From positions 1 to 17,909 of the forward strand of contig JAEWNJ010000114.1 in NCBI GenBank assembly GCA_023392795.1: DNA of 17,909 nucleotides, in the 5' to 3' direction. Every line of letters begins with the position of its first letter. The stretch's first letter is position 1. Below are positions 1-8,517 of the stretch, one piece after another. The translations under genes were made by a program, and so were the position numbers. The notes under the pieces were generated by a model. That model did no database searches, had not been told where the DNA came from, and saw only the letters and a program-made list of their open reading frames with translations. Source of the stretch: Candidatus Cloacimonadota bacterium. Lineage in GTDB: Bacteria > Cloacimonadota > Cloacimonadia > Cloacimonadales > Cloacimonadaceae.

Positions 1-633
1 AGTAAGCTGGATTTTGATTACAACCTGATTCGTGGAGGCTATAGCAGCATCAATAAACCTGGAAACCTGAGTATCCTTTTGTGGGGAGAACACAATCTAG
101 ATCAGGAACCCGCCTTTACTAGTACTGAGCTATCAGATCCCTTCTTTTTGCATCTAAGTTCTGAATCTCTATGCATAGATGCGGGAACTCCTGATATCTC
201 TTTGCTGGATTTACCTCCCTATGACCTGGCAAATAACTGGAGGGTCTGGAATGGCAGGATTGATATGGGTTGCTTTGAATATGGTTCTCAGCCTTGGGTT
301 TCAATCGATGATCCGGTGGCTCCAGTCCTTCCGGAATCAAGCATCACCGCCTACCCCAATCCCTTTAGTGGTTTTACAAGCATTAAGGTACGCTCCCTAG
401 GCTCCCAGAGTGTCAGAGATGATAGATTAGACAGAGCAGATATCACCATCTACAACATCAAAGGTCAGAGGGTGAAGAGCATTAGCCTCGATCCTGCAAC
501 GGTCAGTGAGCAAGTCACTTACTGGGATGGTAGAGGTGCAGACAACATCAAGTGCGCAAGTGGGATTTACTTCATCAACCTGAGGGTAAATGGCAAGAGA
601 ATAGATAGCAAAAAGGTAACATTTATCAGATAG
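1..633 (+). CDS. C-terminal part of a secreted beta-helix-type surface protein with type IX sorting domain (5' truncated)
   Basis: The reading frame is open from the first base, so the gene starts outside the window; 210 residues are visible. The first ~100 visible residues include the IDAGTPD and NGRIDMGCFEYG motifs. These resemble the last rungs of right-handed parallel beta-helix (pectate-lyase-like) repeat proteins of the FCB group. The last ~90 residues form a FlgD-like / type IX secretion C-terminal domain: AYPNPFSG start, IYNIKGQRVKSI strand, SGIYFINLRVNGK and a terminal KKVTFIR. By family knowledge such proteins are exported and anchored at or released from the outer membrane by T9SS; the ligand or substrate is unknown. 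The loop between the first strands of the sorting domain (RSLGSQSVRDDRLDRAD) is longer than in the protease downstream. No T-tract terminator follows the stop codon. Confidence 0.85.
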   Translation, partial: SKLDFDYNLIRGGYSSINKPGNLSILLWGEHNLDQEPAFTSTELSDPFFLHLSSESLCIDAGTPDISLLDLPPYDLANNWRVWNGRIDMGCFEYGSQPWVSIDDPVAPVLPESSITAYPNPFSGFTSIKVRSLGSQSVRDDRLDRADITIYNIKGQRVKSISLDPATVSEQVTYWDGRGADNIKCASGIYFINLRVNGKRIDSKKVTFIR

Positions 634-794
634 CCGGAAGAATCCCTGGCATTGATATCTAGGTATAGTCGTGATCTGTGTGATTCACGCGTACACTGGA
701 GGACTTGATGTAGGGGGAAGTGTATTTGAGAATTGAGAGCGCGCTGATTACACTGGCAGAAATTTTAGTAAGGAATCTGGATTTGATGCGCTGC

Positions 795-822
795 TTGACA
801 AGATTTGGCGCGTTTCTATCCT
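795..822 (+). promoter_or_regulatory. Candidate sigma-70-type promoter of recG
   Basis: A perfect TTGACA lies at 795-800 and TATCCT (4 of 6 matches to TATAAT) at 817-822, with a 16-nt spacer. Transcription from it would begin at about 828-830, on top of the recG ATG at 829, which has no Shine-Dalgarno sequence in front of it. The prediction is from pattern only. Confidence 0.4.
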
Positions 823-828
823 GGCCTT

Positions 829-2931
829 ATGGAGCAAAACAAGCAATCCCCGGATCCTCTTGCCACTTCGGTAAAGTATATCAAAGGAGTGGGGGAACAT
901 CGTGCCCGGCTTCTGGCAAAGCTGGGGATCCACACCGTGGAAGATTTGTTGGAGTTTTTTCCCCGGGCATATCTGAGCCGCGTATTGAATCCCACCTTGA
1001 AGGATCTACAGCCGGGGGATCTGGTCTCCTTCACTGCCGATATCTCGTGGCAGGATGTGCGCAGCACCAGCAAGGGCAAAAAGATATTGAATGTGGGGGT
1101 GAATGACTCCCAGATCGGGCTGGTCTGCGTGTGGTTCAGCTATCCAGTCGCTTATGAAAAGCTCTTGCAACCGGGGAAACGGATCTGGCTAAGCGGCACC
1201 TTGTCAGAGTATAACGGTCAGCTTCAGATGAATCATCCTTCCTTTGAAGTGATTGATGACAGCGCGGATGTGGGCGGAGGTTTTTGGAAATCGCGGCAGC
1301 TCCTGCCCGTATATCCGCTTACAGAAGGAATCACCCAGGGGCAGATGCGAAATATCGTGTATCACGCGTTTGAAGCATTTGCCGCCCAGATCAACGAGTG
1401 TTTGCCGGAGTCCATTCTGGCAAAGTACCATTGGCCCGATCGTAAATCAGCACTGCAGATCATGCACTTTTGTCAGGACCCTGAGCGCATCGAAGCAACC
1501 CGGATTCGCTTTGCCTATGAAGAGTTCTTTTACTCGCAGATCATGTGGGCACGGCATCGGGTGCATCACCATAAAGAAAGCAAAGGCATCACTTTTGAAA
1601 ATCGAAGGCACTTCACCAGCGCGTTGAAAGCAAGGCTGCCTTTTGCCCTCACGGCGGCGCAGGTTCGCGTGATCAAGGAAATCGTGAACGATATGTGCTC
1701 GGATAAACAGATGTCACGCATGGTGCAAGGTGATGTGGGCAGCGGAAAGACCATTGTGACGCTCTTTGCCATGCTGTTGGCGGTGGAAAATGGCTATCAG
1801 GCGGCTTTGATGGCGCCCACAGAGATTTTGGCAGAACAGCATTATCAGAATGTATCCCGCCTGCTGGAAGGGATAGAGATTCCTGTCATTCTGCTCAAAG
1901 GCGGCTCATACAAGGGAAAAGCGCTGCAGAAAGAACAGATCCGGGAAATCAGCCCACTCATCGTGATCGGCACCCATGCTCTGATCCAAAAGGATGTGGA
2001 GTTTTCCCGCCTTGGCTTTGTGGCGGTGGACGAGCAGCATCGCTTCGGTGTGGAGCAACGTGCGCGCCTGGCCAGGCACAAAGATCATCCTGATCTGCTG
2101 TATCTTTCCGCCACACCCATCCCGCGTTCTCTGGCCATGACGGTTTATGGCGATCTGGAAGTAAGCCGTATCGATGAAATGCCGCCCAACCGCAAGGAAG
2201 TGATTACCCTGATTCGCAGCGATCGCAAGCTGGATACGGTGCTCAGCGATGTGCGGGGGGAACTAATCAAAGGCCGCCAGGCTTACTTCGTTTGCCCCCT
2301 GGTGGAAGAGAGTGACAAGCTAGCTCTGCTGGACGCCGTTCGTCTGCATGAATACCTGAAAACGAAGGTTTTTACGGGTCACAGGGTGGAATTGATCCAT
2401 GGCCGAATGCCCGCCCTTCGCAAAGATGAGATCATGCGCGGCTTCAAAGCGGGTGAAATCCACGTTCTTGTCTCCACCACCGTGATCGAGGTGGGGGTGG
2501 ATGTAGCCAATGCCACCGTGATGGTGATCGAGCATGCGGAGCGCTTTGGCCTGGCGCAATTGCATCAATTGCGGGGCAGAGTGGGGCGGGGCGCTGATCA
2601 AGCCTATTGCTTCCTGATAGAGCACCAGCCGCTCAGTTCGGTGGCCAGGGAGAGATTGGCTACCATGGCACGAACCAACGATGGCTTCCTGGTGGCTGAA
2701 AAGGACTTGGAATTGCGAGGCCCAGGAGAGCTCTTTGGGCTGGAACAATCCGGTTTGCCGCATTTCCGCTTTGCCAATCTGATTCGGGATCAACACATTC
2801 TGGCTCTGGCGCGTAGCGATGCATTTACCATCGTGGAAAAGGACGCTCATCTGGCTCTTCCGGAGCAGGAATTCGTAAGGAATATATACTTTTCTAAGTA
2901 CAGGCAAAAGGAAGAGCTTATACTGTATTAG
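829..2931 (+). CDS. recG: ATP-dependent DNA helicase RecG
   Basis: RecG is a superfamily 2 double-strand DNA translocase that remodels stalled replication forks and branch-migrates Holliday junctions in the cytoplasm. Visible features in order: an N-terminal wedge/OB-fold region (residues ~1-250, with the helix-hairpin-like IKGVGEHRARLLAKLG near the start), Walker A GDVGSGKT (~residue 301), the RecG-type motif II DEQH (~401), LSATPIPRSLAM (~430), TVIEVGVDV (~550), and motif VI QLRGRVGRG (~580) followed by the C-terminal TRG-like region. The length of 700 aa is normal for the family. I chose ATG 829 because the protein then begins just before the usual N-terminal domain; an in-frame TTG at 805 is the only earlier start, because a stop lies at 796-798. 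Neither start has a clear ribosome binding site. The gene is flanked by genes for secreted proteins and appears to be transcribed alone. No frameshift or missing motif was seen. Confidence 0.96.
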   Translation: MEQNKQSPDPLATSVKYIKGVGEHRARLLAKLGIHTVEDLLEFFPRAYLSRVLNPTLKDLQPGDLVSFTADISWQDVRSTSKGKKILNVGVNDSQIGLVCVWFSYPVAYEKLLQPGKRIWLSGTLSEYNGQLQMNHPSFEVIDDSADVGGGFWKSRQLLPVYPLTEGITQGQMRNIVYHAFEAFAAQINECLPESILAKYHWPDRKSALQIMHFCQDPERIEATRIRFAYEEFFYSQIMWARHRVHHHKESKGITFENRRHFTSALKARLPFALTAAQVRVIKEIVNDMCSDKQMSRMVQGDVGSGKTIVTLFAMLLAVENGYQAALMAPTEILAEQHYQNVSRLLEGIEIPVILLKGGSYKGKALQKEQIREISPLIVIGTHALIQKDVEFSRLGFVAVDEQHRFGVEQRARLARHKDHPDLLYLSATPIPRSLAMTVYGDLEVSRIDEMPPNRKEVITLIRSDRKLDTVLSDVRGELIKGRQAYFVCPLVEESDKLALLDAVRLHEYLKTKVFTGHRVELIHGRMPALRKDEIMRGFKAGEIHVLVSTTVIEVGVDVANATVMVIEHAERFGLAQLHQLRGRVGRGADQAYCFLIEHQPLSSVARERLATMARTNDGFLVAEKDLELRGPGELFGLEQSGLPHFRFANLIRDQHILALARSDAFTIVEKDAHLALPEQEFVRNIYFSKYRQKEELILY

Positions 2932-2955
2932 TGTCCATTGTCGGGGAAAAAGGGC

Positions 2956-2983
2956 TTGACTATATCCGCCCACGAAAAACCAT
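2956..2983 (+). promoter_or_regulatory. Weak candidate promoter of the protease gene
   Basis: TTGACT at 2956-2961 matches the -35 consensus in 5 of 6 positions. Sixteen nt downstream is AACCAT (2978-2983), a poor -10. It is the only promoter-like signal in the 79 bp between recG and the protease start at 3011. Read-through from recG is possible because no terminator separates them. Confidence 0.25.
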
Positions 2984-3010
2984 GCAAAAAAATACTGTTC
3001 CGAGGTGCCC

Positions 3011-6000
3011 ATGAAAAAGCTGATGATACTATTCATGCTGATCATTGCTAGCACAGTCGCTTTTGCCGTGAAGTTTGATCCCTATTGGTTTCAATCTGCC
3101 ACGATAATCGGCTGCTTTAACAAAGAAACCATTCCAAATATAGACGGAAAGCTGGATTTCACCATCCAAAACGGCGTTGTTCATACGGGTCTGGAAAGCT
3201 TTGACGCGCTTGCTGCTGAGTATCAGATTGTGGAGCTCAAGCAGATGCATCCTTACGTGAAACTCCCTGAGTGGAACGATAACGGAATCTACCTGCAAAA
3301 CCACTATCGCATCATGCTGGCCTCAAACGACCGCATAGATGAAGCTGTAGAAGCCCTAAACAAAAACGCGCATCTCGTTTATGCCGAACTCGAAGCCATC
3401 AACCGTCAGAAGTTTGTGCCGGACGATCCCATGCTGCCACAGCAGTACACTCATAACCGTCTGCAAAGCTTTGACGCCTGGGATTACACCATGGGCAGTC
3501 ACGACGTGGTGGTCGCCATCACCGATAGCGGTGTAAAATGGAACCATCCTGACCTGCGCAACAATCTTTGGGTGAATCCCGCGGAAGCTCCCGGTATGAC
3601 CTTAAACTGGGATGCTGGCACTATTACCGGCGGAAACGGCAGTGATGCCGGTGAAGGCGGAAACAAGATCGACGACCTCGTAGGTTGGGACTTTGTGGGC
3701 AATGACAATAACCCCATCCAACCCTATGCTTCAAACGACCACGGTACTCACGTAGCCGGCTGCGCCGGAGCGGTGGGTCACAATGGCATCGGCGTGGTGG
3801 GAACATCTCCCATGGTCTCCATCCTTGCCTGTAAGGGTGCTCCCGATAACACAGCTTCCACGGGTGTGCAATTCGCTTACGATCAGGTCAAATATGCCGG
3901 AGAAGTGGGCGCGGACATCATCAACGCGAGCTGGGGCGGCCCCGGAAGCGGAACTTATCCCAACAGCATCGTGAATTACGTAACCGCTCTTGGCGCTACC
4001 GTGGTGGCTGCCGCTGGTAACGATAATGTAGAACACAACGCGTCCTATCAGGATTATCCTGCTGATTGCACCAACGCCCTGAACGTGGCTGCGACCAATT
4101 TCAGCGATCAAAAGGCCAGTTTCTCCGATTACGGCGAACCCATCGACATCTGTGCTCCCGGAGACGGCATTCTTTCCACCATCGTGGCTGGCAACGGTTA
4201 CGCGTCCTACGGCGGAACCTCGATGGCGAGCCCCGTGGCTGCAGGAGTAGCCGCTTTGGTGAAATCCATGCACCCCACATATACTTCACAGCAGCTTCGC
4301 GACCGCCTGATGTACACTGCTGATCCCATCGACGATATCAACGAAGCTTACGCCGGCAAACTGGGTACCGGACGCATAAATGCCTATACTGCCACCATGT
4401 ACGACAAGATTCCGAATATCGTGCAGGAAGATATCAGCATCACCGAAGTTTCCGGAGATGGCGACGGTGTTCCCAATCCCGGCGAGACCATCGGTGTTTC
4501 CGTGCAATTGGGCAATGTAATGACCGGACACGGCGTGCTGTGGCTGGATGCGGAAAACCTCACTGCCAGCCTCAGAACCGATTATCCCGGCGTAACCGTG
4601 ATTGATTCTGTATCCACATATGGGCAGCAGGGCTATCTCTTTGCCGGTTCTTCCGCTTGGAATCATACTCCCTTTACTTTTACCACTGTAGCCAGCTTGC
4701 CTTCCGAGCCGATTCCCTTTGAGCTGTACATTCGTTCAAACATTAGCAGCGCTTATCCCTTTACTAAGACCCTGCCCATTCAGATCAATCTGTCTCTGGT
4801 GCAGGCGGGATGGCCTTTCAATGCCGGTGGCGCTACTTCCAGCTCTCCCATCCTCGTGGATGTGAACGGGAACGGTAACCAGGAAGTGGTTTTTGGCGAT
4901 CTCACGTCCCATATCAATTTGATGCAGTTCAATGGCAGCACTCAGATGAGTGGCTTCCCCTTAAATATGAATGCCACCGTTGTGGGTTCGATGGCCATGA
5001 GCAATCTGCAGGGCAATTCCCATTTCGGCTTTGCTGCCAGCCTTTCCAACAATAACCTCGCCGCCTTCAACTCTGCCGGACAGCAGCTTTGGAGCGTTCC
5101 CGCGGGTGGAAACCTGCGCAATGGCCCCGTTATCGCCACGCTTACCGATGCCTCCGCACCGAAGGTGATTGCGATCACGCAAAATGGCCAGTTACAGGTT
5201 CTCAATGCAGATGGCTCCAACATGACTAATTTCCCGGCCAGCCTTACCGGAACCTATCTGGGCCCCGTGGCTGTGGCTGATCTGAATGGCGATGGCAAGC
5301 TGGAAATCCTGGCTTGCAGCCTTACCGGCAGCCTGAATGCCATCGATCCACTCACTGGTGCCAATATCACTGGCTTCCCTGTCACTCTGACCGGCGGCAG
5401 CCAAAACGCCATGACCATCGCCAATCTCGATGGTGATAGCTACCCGGAAATCCTCGTTGCCACCAGCACCAGCGGTTTCCTGTATGCCATCAACCATGAC
5501 GGATCCGTGCTCTTCCAAAAGACCATCGGTCAGCAGATCAAGACCAGCCCTGTAGTAGCCGATGTAAACAACGACGGCACCAAAGAGATCATTCTCATCA
5601 CAGCCCCCGGCAATCTGCACATCATGGCTCTATCCGGCGTGGACAACCCTGGCTCACCCATCGCCATGACCAATCCTGTAGAATGCACCCCCGTGGTGGC
5701 CAGATTTGACGGCAGCAACTATGCCGGCATCATATTTGGCGATACCTCAGGTCTTCTGCATTCCGTGCGCATGGACGGCACCGAGTCCCCCAATTTCCCC
5801 GTGAACATCGGCGGAAACATGAAGATCTCAGCCGCACTAGGCGATATCGACGCCGATGGCGATTTTGACATCGTGATCCCGAATAACGAAGGGATCTTTG
5901 TGGTCGATGTGAAGCGTCCCGCACAAAGCATCGAATGGGCTTGCTATATGGGCTCATACAACCGCGCGGGGAACATCTATCAAAGCACCCCCACCACAGA

Positions 6001-6295
6001 CGCGACCGTCACACCCATTGTCACCGAACTCAAGGGCGCTTTCCCCAATCCTTTCAACCCCAGCACCACTCTCAGCTTCAGCATCAAAGAAGCGGGTGAC
6101 GTGGCTCTGGATATCTATAACCAGAAGGGTCAGAAAGTACGCAGCCTCGTAAATGGTATGATGAACTCCGGCGAGCATCAAATAGTGTGGAACGGCACCG
6201 ACGATTCCGGTCGTCAGGTAGCCAGCGGCCTCTATTTCTTCCGCATGAAATCGGGCACCTACAGCTCCACCCGCAAGATGATCATGATGAAATAA
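3011..6295 (+). CDS. Secreted subtilisin-family (S8) serine protease with FG-GAP-like repeats and type IX sorting domain
   Basis: This is an extracellular or surface endopeptidase of 1094 aa. A signal peptide (MKKLMILFMLIIASTVAFA) leads a ~130-residue propeptide-like region. The S8 domain follows with its full triad: Asp172 in TDSG, His244 in DHGTHVAG and Ser404 in GTSMASP, plus oxyanion Asn337 in AAAGND. Residues ~480-590 are an adhesion-type beta domain that begins with an NPGETI motif. Residues ~600-960 carry at least five FG-GAP/VCBS-like units with Asp-rich turns (for example DLNGDGKLEI, DADGDFDIVI), probably a beta-propeller. The last ~85 residues are a FlgD-like T9SS sorting domain (AFPNPFNPSTTLSFSI, SGLYFFRMKSG). 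ATG 3011 is preferred over the in-frame GTG at 3005 because GAGG at 3002-3005 is well spaced from it. A terminator follows the stop. The protein substrate cannot be told from sequence. Confidence 0.93.
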   Translation: MKKLMILFMLIIASTVAFAVKFDPYWFQSATIIGCFNKETIPNIDGKLDFTIQNGVVHTGLESFDALAAEYQIVELKQMHPYVKLPEWNDNGIYLQNHYRIMLASNDRIDEAVEALNKNAHLVYAELEAINRQKFVPDDPMLPQQYTHNRLQSFDAWDYTMGSHDVVVAITDSGVKWNHPDLRNNLWVNPAEAPGMTLNWDAGTITGGNGSDAGEGGNKIDDLVGWDFVGNDNNPIQPYASNDHGTHVAGCAGAVGHNGIGVVGTSPMVSILACKGAPDNTASTGVQFAYDQVKYAGEVGADIINASWGGPGSGTYPNSIVNYVTALGATVVAAAGNDNVEHNASYQDYPADCTNALNVAATNFSDQKASFSDYGEPIDICAPGDGILSTIVAGNGYASYGGTSMASPVAAGVAALVKSMHPTYTSQQLRDRLMYTADPIDDINEAYAGKLGTGRINAYTATMYDKIPNIVQEDISITEVSGDGDGVPNPGETIGVSVQLGNVMTGHGVLWLDAENLTASLRTDYPGVTVIDSVSTYGQQGYLFAGSSAWNHTPFTFTTVASLPSEPIPFELYIRSNISSAYPFTKTLPIQINLSLVQAGWPFNAGGATSSSPILVDVNGNGNQEVVFGDLTSHINLMQFNGSTQMSGFPLNMNATVVGSMAMSNLQGNSHFGFAASLSNNNLAAFNSAGQQLWSVPAGGNLRNGPVIATLTDASAPKVIAITQNGQLQVLNADGSNMTNFPASLTGTYLGPVAVADLNGDGKLEILACSLTGSLNAIDPLTGANITGFPVTLTGGSQNAMTIANLDGDSYPEILVATSTSGFLYAINHDGSVLFQKTIGQQIKTSPVVADVNNDGTKEIILITAPGNLHIMALSGVDNPGSPIAMTNPVECTPVVARFDGSNYAGIIFGDTSGLLHSVRMDGTESPNFPVNIGGNMKISAALGDIDADGDFDIVIPNNEGIFVVDVKRPAQSIEWACYMGSYNRAGNIYQSTPTTDATVTPIVTELKGAFPNPFNPSTTLSFSIKEAGDVALDIYNQKGQKVRSLVNGMMNSGEHQIVWNGTDDSGRQVASGLYFFRMKSGTYSSTRKMIMMK

Positions 6296-6324
6296 CACCC
6301 ACATAAAGATCTCAAAAACGATAG

Positions 6325-6356
6325 AAAGGGCTGCCTCGGCAGCCCTTTCAGTTTCC
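6325..6356 (+). terminator. Intrinsic-terminator-like hairpin after the protease gene
   Basis: AAAGGGCTGC (6325-6334) pairs perfectly with GCAGCCCTTT (6339-6348) around a CTCG tetraloop. A moderately T-rich stretch follows but no long uninterrupted T run, so efficiency may be modest. It lies 30 nt after the protease stop codon. Confidence 0.75.
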
Positions 6357-6453
6357 CTTATGGGTCCTGGAATGGTGATGATTTCCTGCCCTGCGCCATG
6401 TAGGTATTTGTGTCTGCACCAACAGTGGGGGGAGTTCCTGTTGCTGATAATTC

Positions 6454-6482
6454 TTGACAAATAATCGGACTTGGTAAAGAGT
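6454..6482 (+). promoter_or_regulatory. Candidate promoter of the vWA gene
   Basis: A perfect TTGACA at 6454-6459 is followed 17 nt later by AAGAGT (3 of 6 matches to TATAAT); TAAAGA at 6475-6480 is an alternative. The predicted start is near 6489, giving a leader of roughly 20 nt. The box and the next four bases (TTGACAAATA) are identical to those in front of the TetR gene at 9504. The inverted repeat at 6463-6488 overlaps the spacer and -10. Confidence 0.45.
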
Positions 6483-6488
6483 CCGATT
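6463..6488. repeat. Perfect 9-bp inverted repeat overlapping the vWA promoter and leader
   Basis: AATCGGACT at 6463-6471 is the exact reverse complement of AGTCCGATT at 6480-6488, with an 8-nt spacer. It lies immediately downstream of TTGACA and ends 10 nt before the GGAGGA ribosome binding site (6499-6504). Its placement fits a repressor operator, or a hairpin if transcription starts further upstream. Confidence 0.6.
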
Positions 6489-6510
6489 CAAAGTAACTGG
6501 AGGAACGATA

Positions 6511-8505
6511 ATGAAGAAAATCTTTGTTCTGATGGTGCTCCTGAGCATCATCTCCGGTATCCTGGCGCAAGGTAAAACAGGGGCACATGCCCTTACCGGG
6601 ATCGTGAAAGATAGTGATGGCAAAGCTCTGAGTGGCGTTACAATCAGTGTGGTGCAAGCTCTGAAGACCGTGGCTGAGGTAACAAGCGGGAAAGATGGCC
6701 GCTTTGCCGTGGAGAATCTGAAAAAAGGCGAATATGAGTTACACGTCAGCCATCCCGGATATGGAGTCCTGGTGAAAAAAGTATCCTACACACCCGGGGA
6801 AAAGACGGAATATGAACTGATCCTGACATTTATTATTTCGGAGAACCTGGGTTCTGTAGAATATGATGTTGGAGCATACCAGGCAGCACTGGAACAGATG
6901 GGGAGTATCAAGTCAAAGACTAGTGCCCAAGAGGTTGTTATGTATGATCGTTCGGGTTCGGGTGATCAGCCGGTGAGTGGCGCGCTTCACATCAGAGGTG
7001 GCCACTCGGAGGGGATATTCATCCCGCCAGTCCGTCAGCCACACGCACCCTGGAACACCGAAGAGTATTCTTCCTTAACTCGCAATATCTTCCATAGCCC
7101 TCTCACAGAACCGCTTTCCACTTTCTCGATCGATGTGGATACGGCATTTTACTCGCAACTACGCTCCATGATAAATGGCAGGAGACTGCCTTCCCCCAAT
7201 TCCGTGCGCATCGAAGAACTGATCAACTACTTTGATTATGATTATCCCGAGCCTGCCAAGGGCAAGGACTTCACGGTCTTCACCGAACTGGGGAAGAATC
7301 CTTGGAATGAAGAGCGTCAGCTGATGCACATCGGGATCAAGGGGCGCAAGATCGATATGCGCGACGCGCCTCCATCCAATTTGGTCTTCCTGATTGATGT
7401 AAGCGGTAGCATGAGAGACCATAACAAGCTGCCGCTGGTGAAGGAATCCATGAAGCTTTTGGCCAAGCAGATGCGTCCTCAGGATAGGATCGCCATAGCC
7501 GTTTATGCCGGAAGTGCTGGCCTGGTATTACCTTCAGCGGATGGAAATCAGAGCAGAGATATCATTGCCGCCCTGGATCGCCTGCAGGCCGGAGGTTCCA
7601 CTGCCGGAGGTGCTGGGATCCAGTTAGCATATCGTACCGCGGAATCGAACTTTATCAAGAATGGGAATAACCGGGTGATCCTTTGCACCGATGGCGATTT
7701 TAACGTGGGAGTATCCTCCACAGCCGATCTTACCAAGATGATCGAAGAATACCGCACAAAAGGGATATTCCTCAGCATCCTGGGCTTTGGCATGGGAAAC
7801 TACAAAGACAACCGCATGGAAGAGCTTTCCAACAAAGGAAACGGCAACTATGCCTACATCGATAGCATCAGAGAAGCCCAGAAGGTGCTGGTGGATCAGA
7901 TGGCAGGTACTCTCTATACCATCGCCAAGGATGTCAAACTCCAGATCGAATTCAATCCCGCATACGTGAAGGCCTATCGCCTGATCGGCTATGAAAACAG
8001 GATGTTGAATACCGAAGACTTCATCGACGACACCAAAGATGCCGGTGAACTTGGCGCCGGACACACCGTTACGGCGATCTACGAGATTATCCCCCGCGGT
8101 TCGGATGAAAAGATAGCCGATGTGGACGATCTGAAGTATCAGAGAACCACCATCAGCGGCAAAGGCTTTTCAGAACTGGCCACAGTGAAGCTACGCTACA
8201 AGAAACCTGATAAGGACGTCAGCACTCCGTTGGATGTTTCGGTACACAGCAATCCTCTTACTCCGGACAAATGCTCGGAGAACTTTAACTGGTCAGCCGC
8301 TGTGGCTGGTTTTGGGATGCTGCTTTCGGATGGTGCCGAATTGGGTGATCTGAACTGGAAGATTGTGCAAAACCTCGCCCGCAAGAGCATTGGGGAAGAT
8401 AAAGAAGGCTGGCGCAGCGAGTTTATCCAAATGATCAATGCCGTGGCTGAACTGGGCCGGAATCACAAAGGTCGGCCTCGGACAGAATCCGATTATTACG
8501 AGTAG
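6511..8505 (+). CDS. Exported von Willebrand factor A (YfbK-type) protein with N-terminal carboxypeptidase-regulatory-like domain
   Basis: The protein is 664 aa and its role is unknown; the vWA fold usually mediates metal-dependent protein binding. A signal peptide (MKKIFVLMVLLSIISGILAQ, no lipobox) is followed by a CarboxypepD_reg-like beta domain (residues ~27-110, GIVKDSDGKALSGVTI). A linker at ~156-168 contains a TonB-plug-like HIRGGHSEG. A YfbK-type N-terminal region (~190-285, with LSTFSIDVDTAFYS) precedes the vWA domain with an intact MIDAS: DVSGS at 296-300, Thr364 and Asp394. A C-terminal DUF3520-like region runs from ~474 to 655. It differs from its secreted neighbours in having no type IX sorting domain, so it is probably periplasmic or bound to the outer membrane by partners. 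GGAGGA at 6499-6504 fixes the ATG at 6511. The VanZ-like gene starts 12 nt after the stop, so the two are probably cotranscribed. Confidence 0.9.
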   Translation: MKKIFVLMVLLSIISGILAQGKTGAHALTGIVKDSDGKALSGVTISVVQALKTVAEVTSGKDGRFAVENLKKGEYELHVSHPGYGVLVKKVSYTPGEKTEYELILTFIISENLGSVEYDVGAYQAALEQMGSIKSKTSAQEVVMYDRSGSGDQPVSGALHIRGGHSEGIFIPPVRQPHAPWNTEEYSSLTRNIFHSPLTEPLSTFSIDVDTAFYSQLRSMINGRRLPSPNSVRIEELINYFDYDYPEPAKGKDFTVFTELGKNPWNEERQLMHIGIKGRKIDMRDAPPSNLVFLIDVSGSMRDHNKLPLVKESMKLLAKQMRPQDRIAIAVYAGSAGLVLPSADGNQSRDIIAALDRLQAGGSTAGGAGIQLAYRTAESNFIKNGNNRVILCTDGDFNVGVSSTADLTKMIEEYRTKGIFLSILGFGMGNYKDNRMEELSNKGNGNYAYIDSIREAQKVLVDQMAGTLYTIAKDVKLQIEFNPAYVKAYRLIGYENRMLNTEDFIDDTKDAGELGAGHTVTAIYEIIPRGSDEKIADVDDLKYQRTTISGKGFSELATVKLRYKKPDKDVSTPLDVSVHSNPLTPDKCSENFNWSAAVAGFGMLLSDGAELGDLNWKIVQNLARKSIGEDKEGWRSEFIQMINAVAELGRNHKGRPRTESDYYE

Positions 8506-8517
8506 ATTATCCCCTCG

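Noticed and set aside
805..828. TTG at 805 as the recG start
   Set aside because: It would add eight residues not typical of RecG and has no ribosome binding site; ATG 829 is simpler, though not proven.
2320..3054. Long open frame of 244 codons on the - strand across the recG 3' end
   Set aside because: It is antisense to conserved RecG motifs and contains no recognisable domain; it is a by-product of the codon use of recG.
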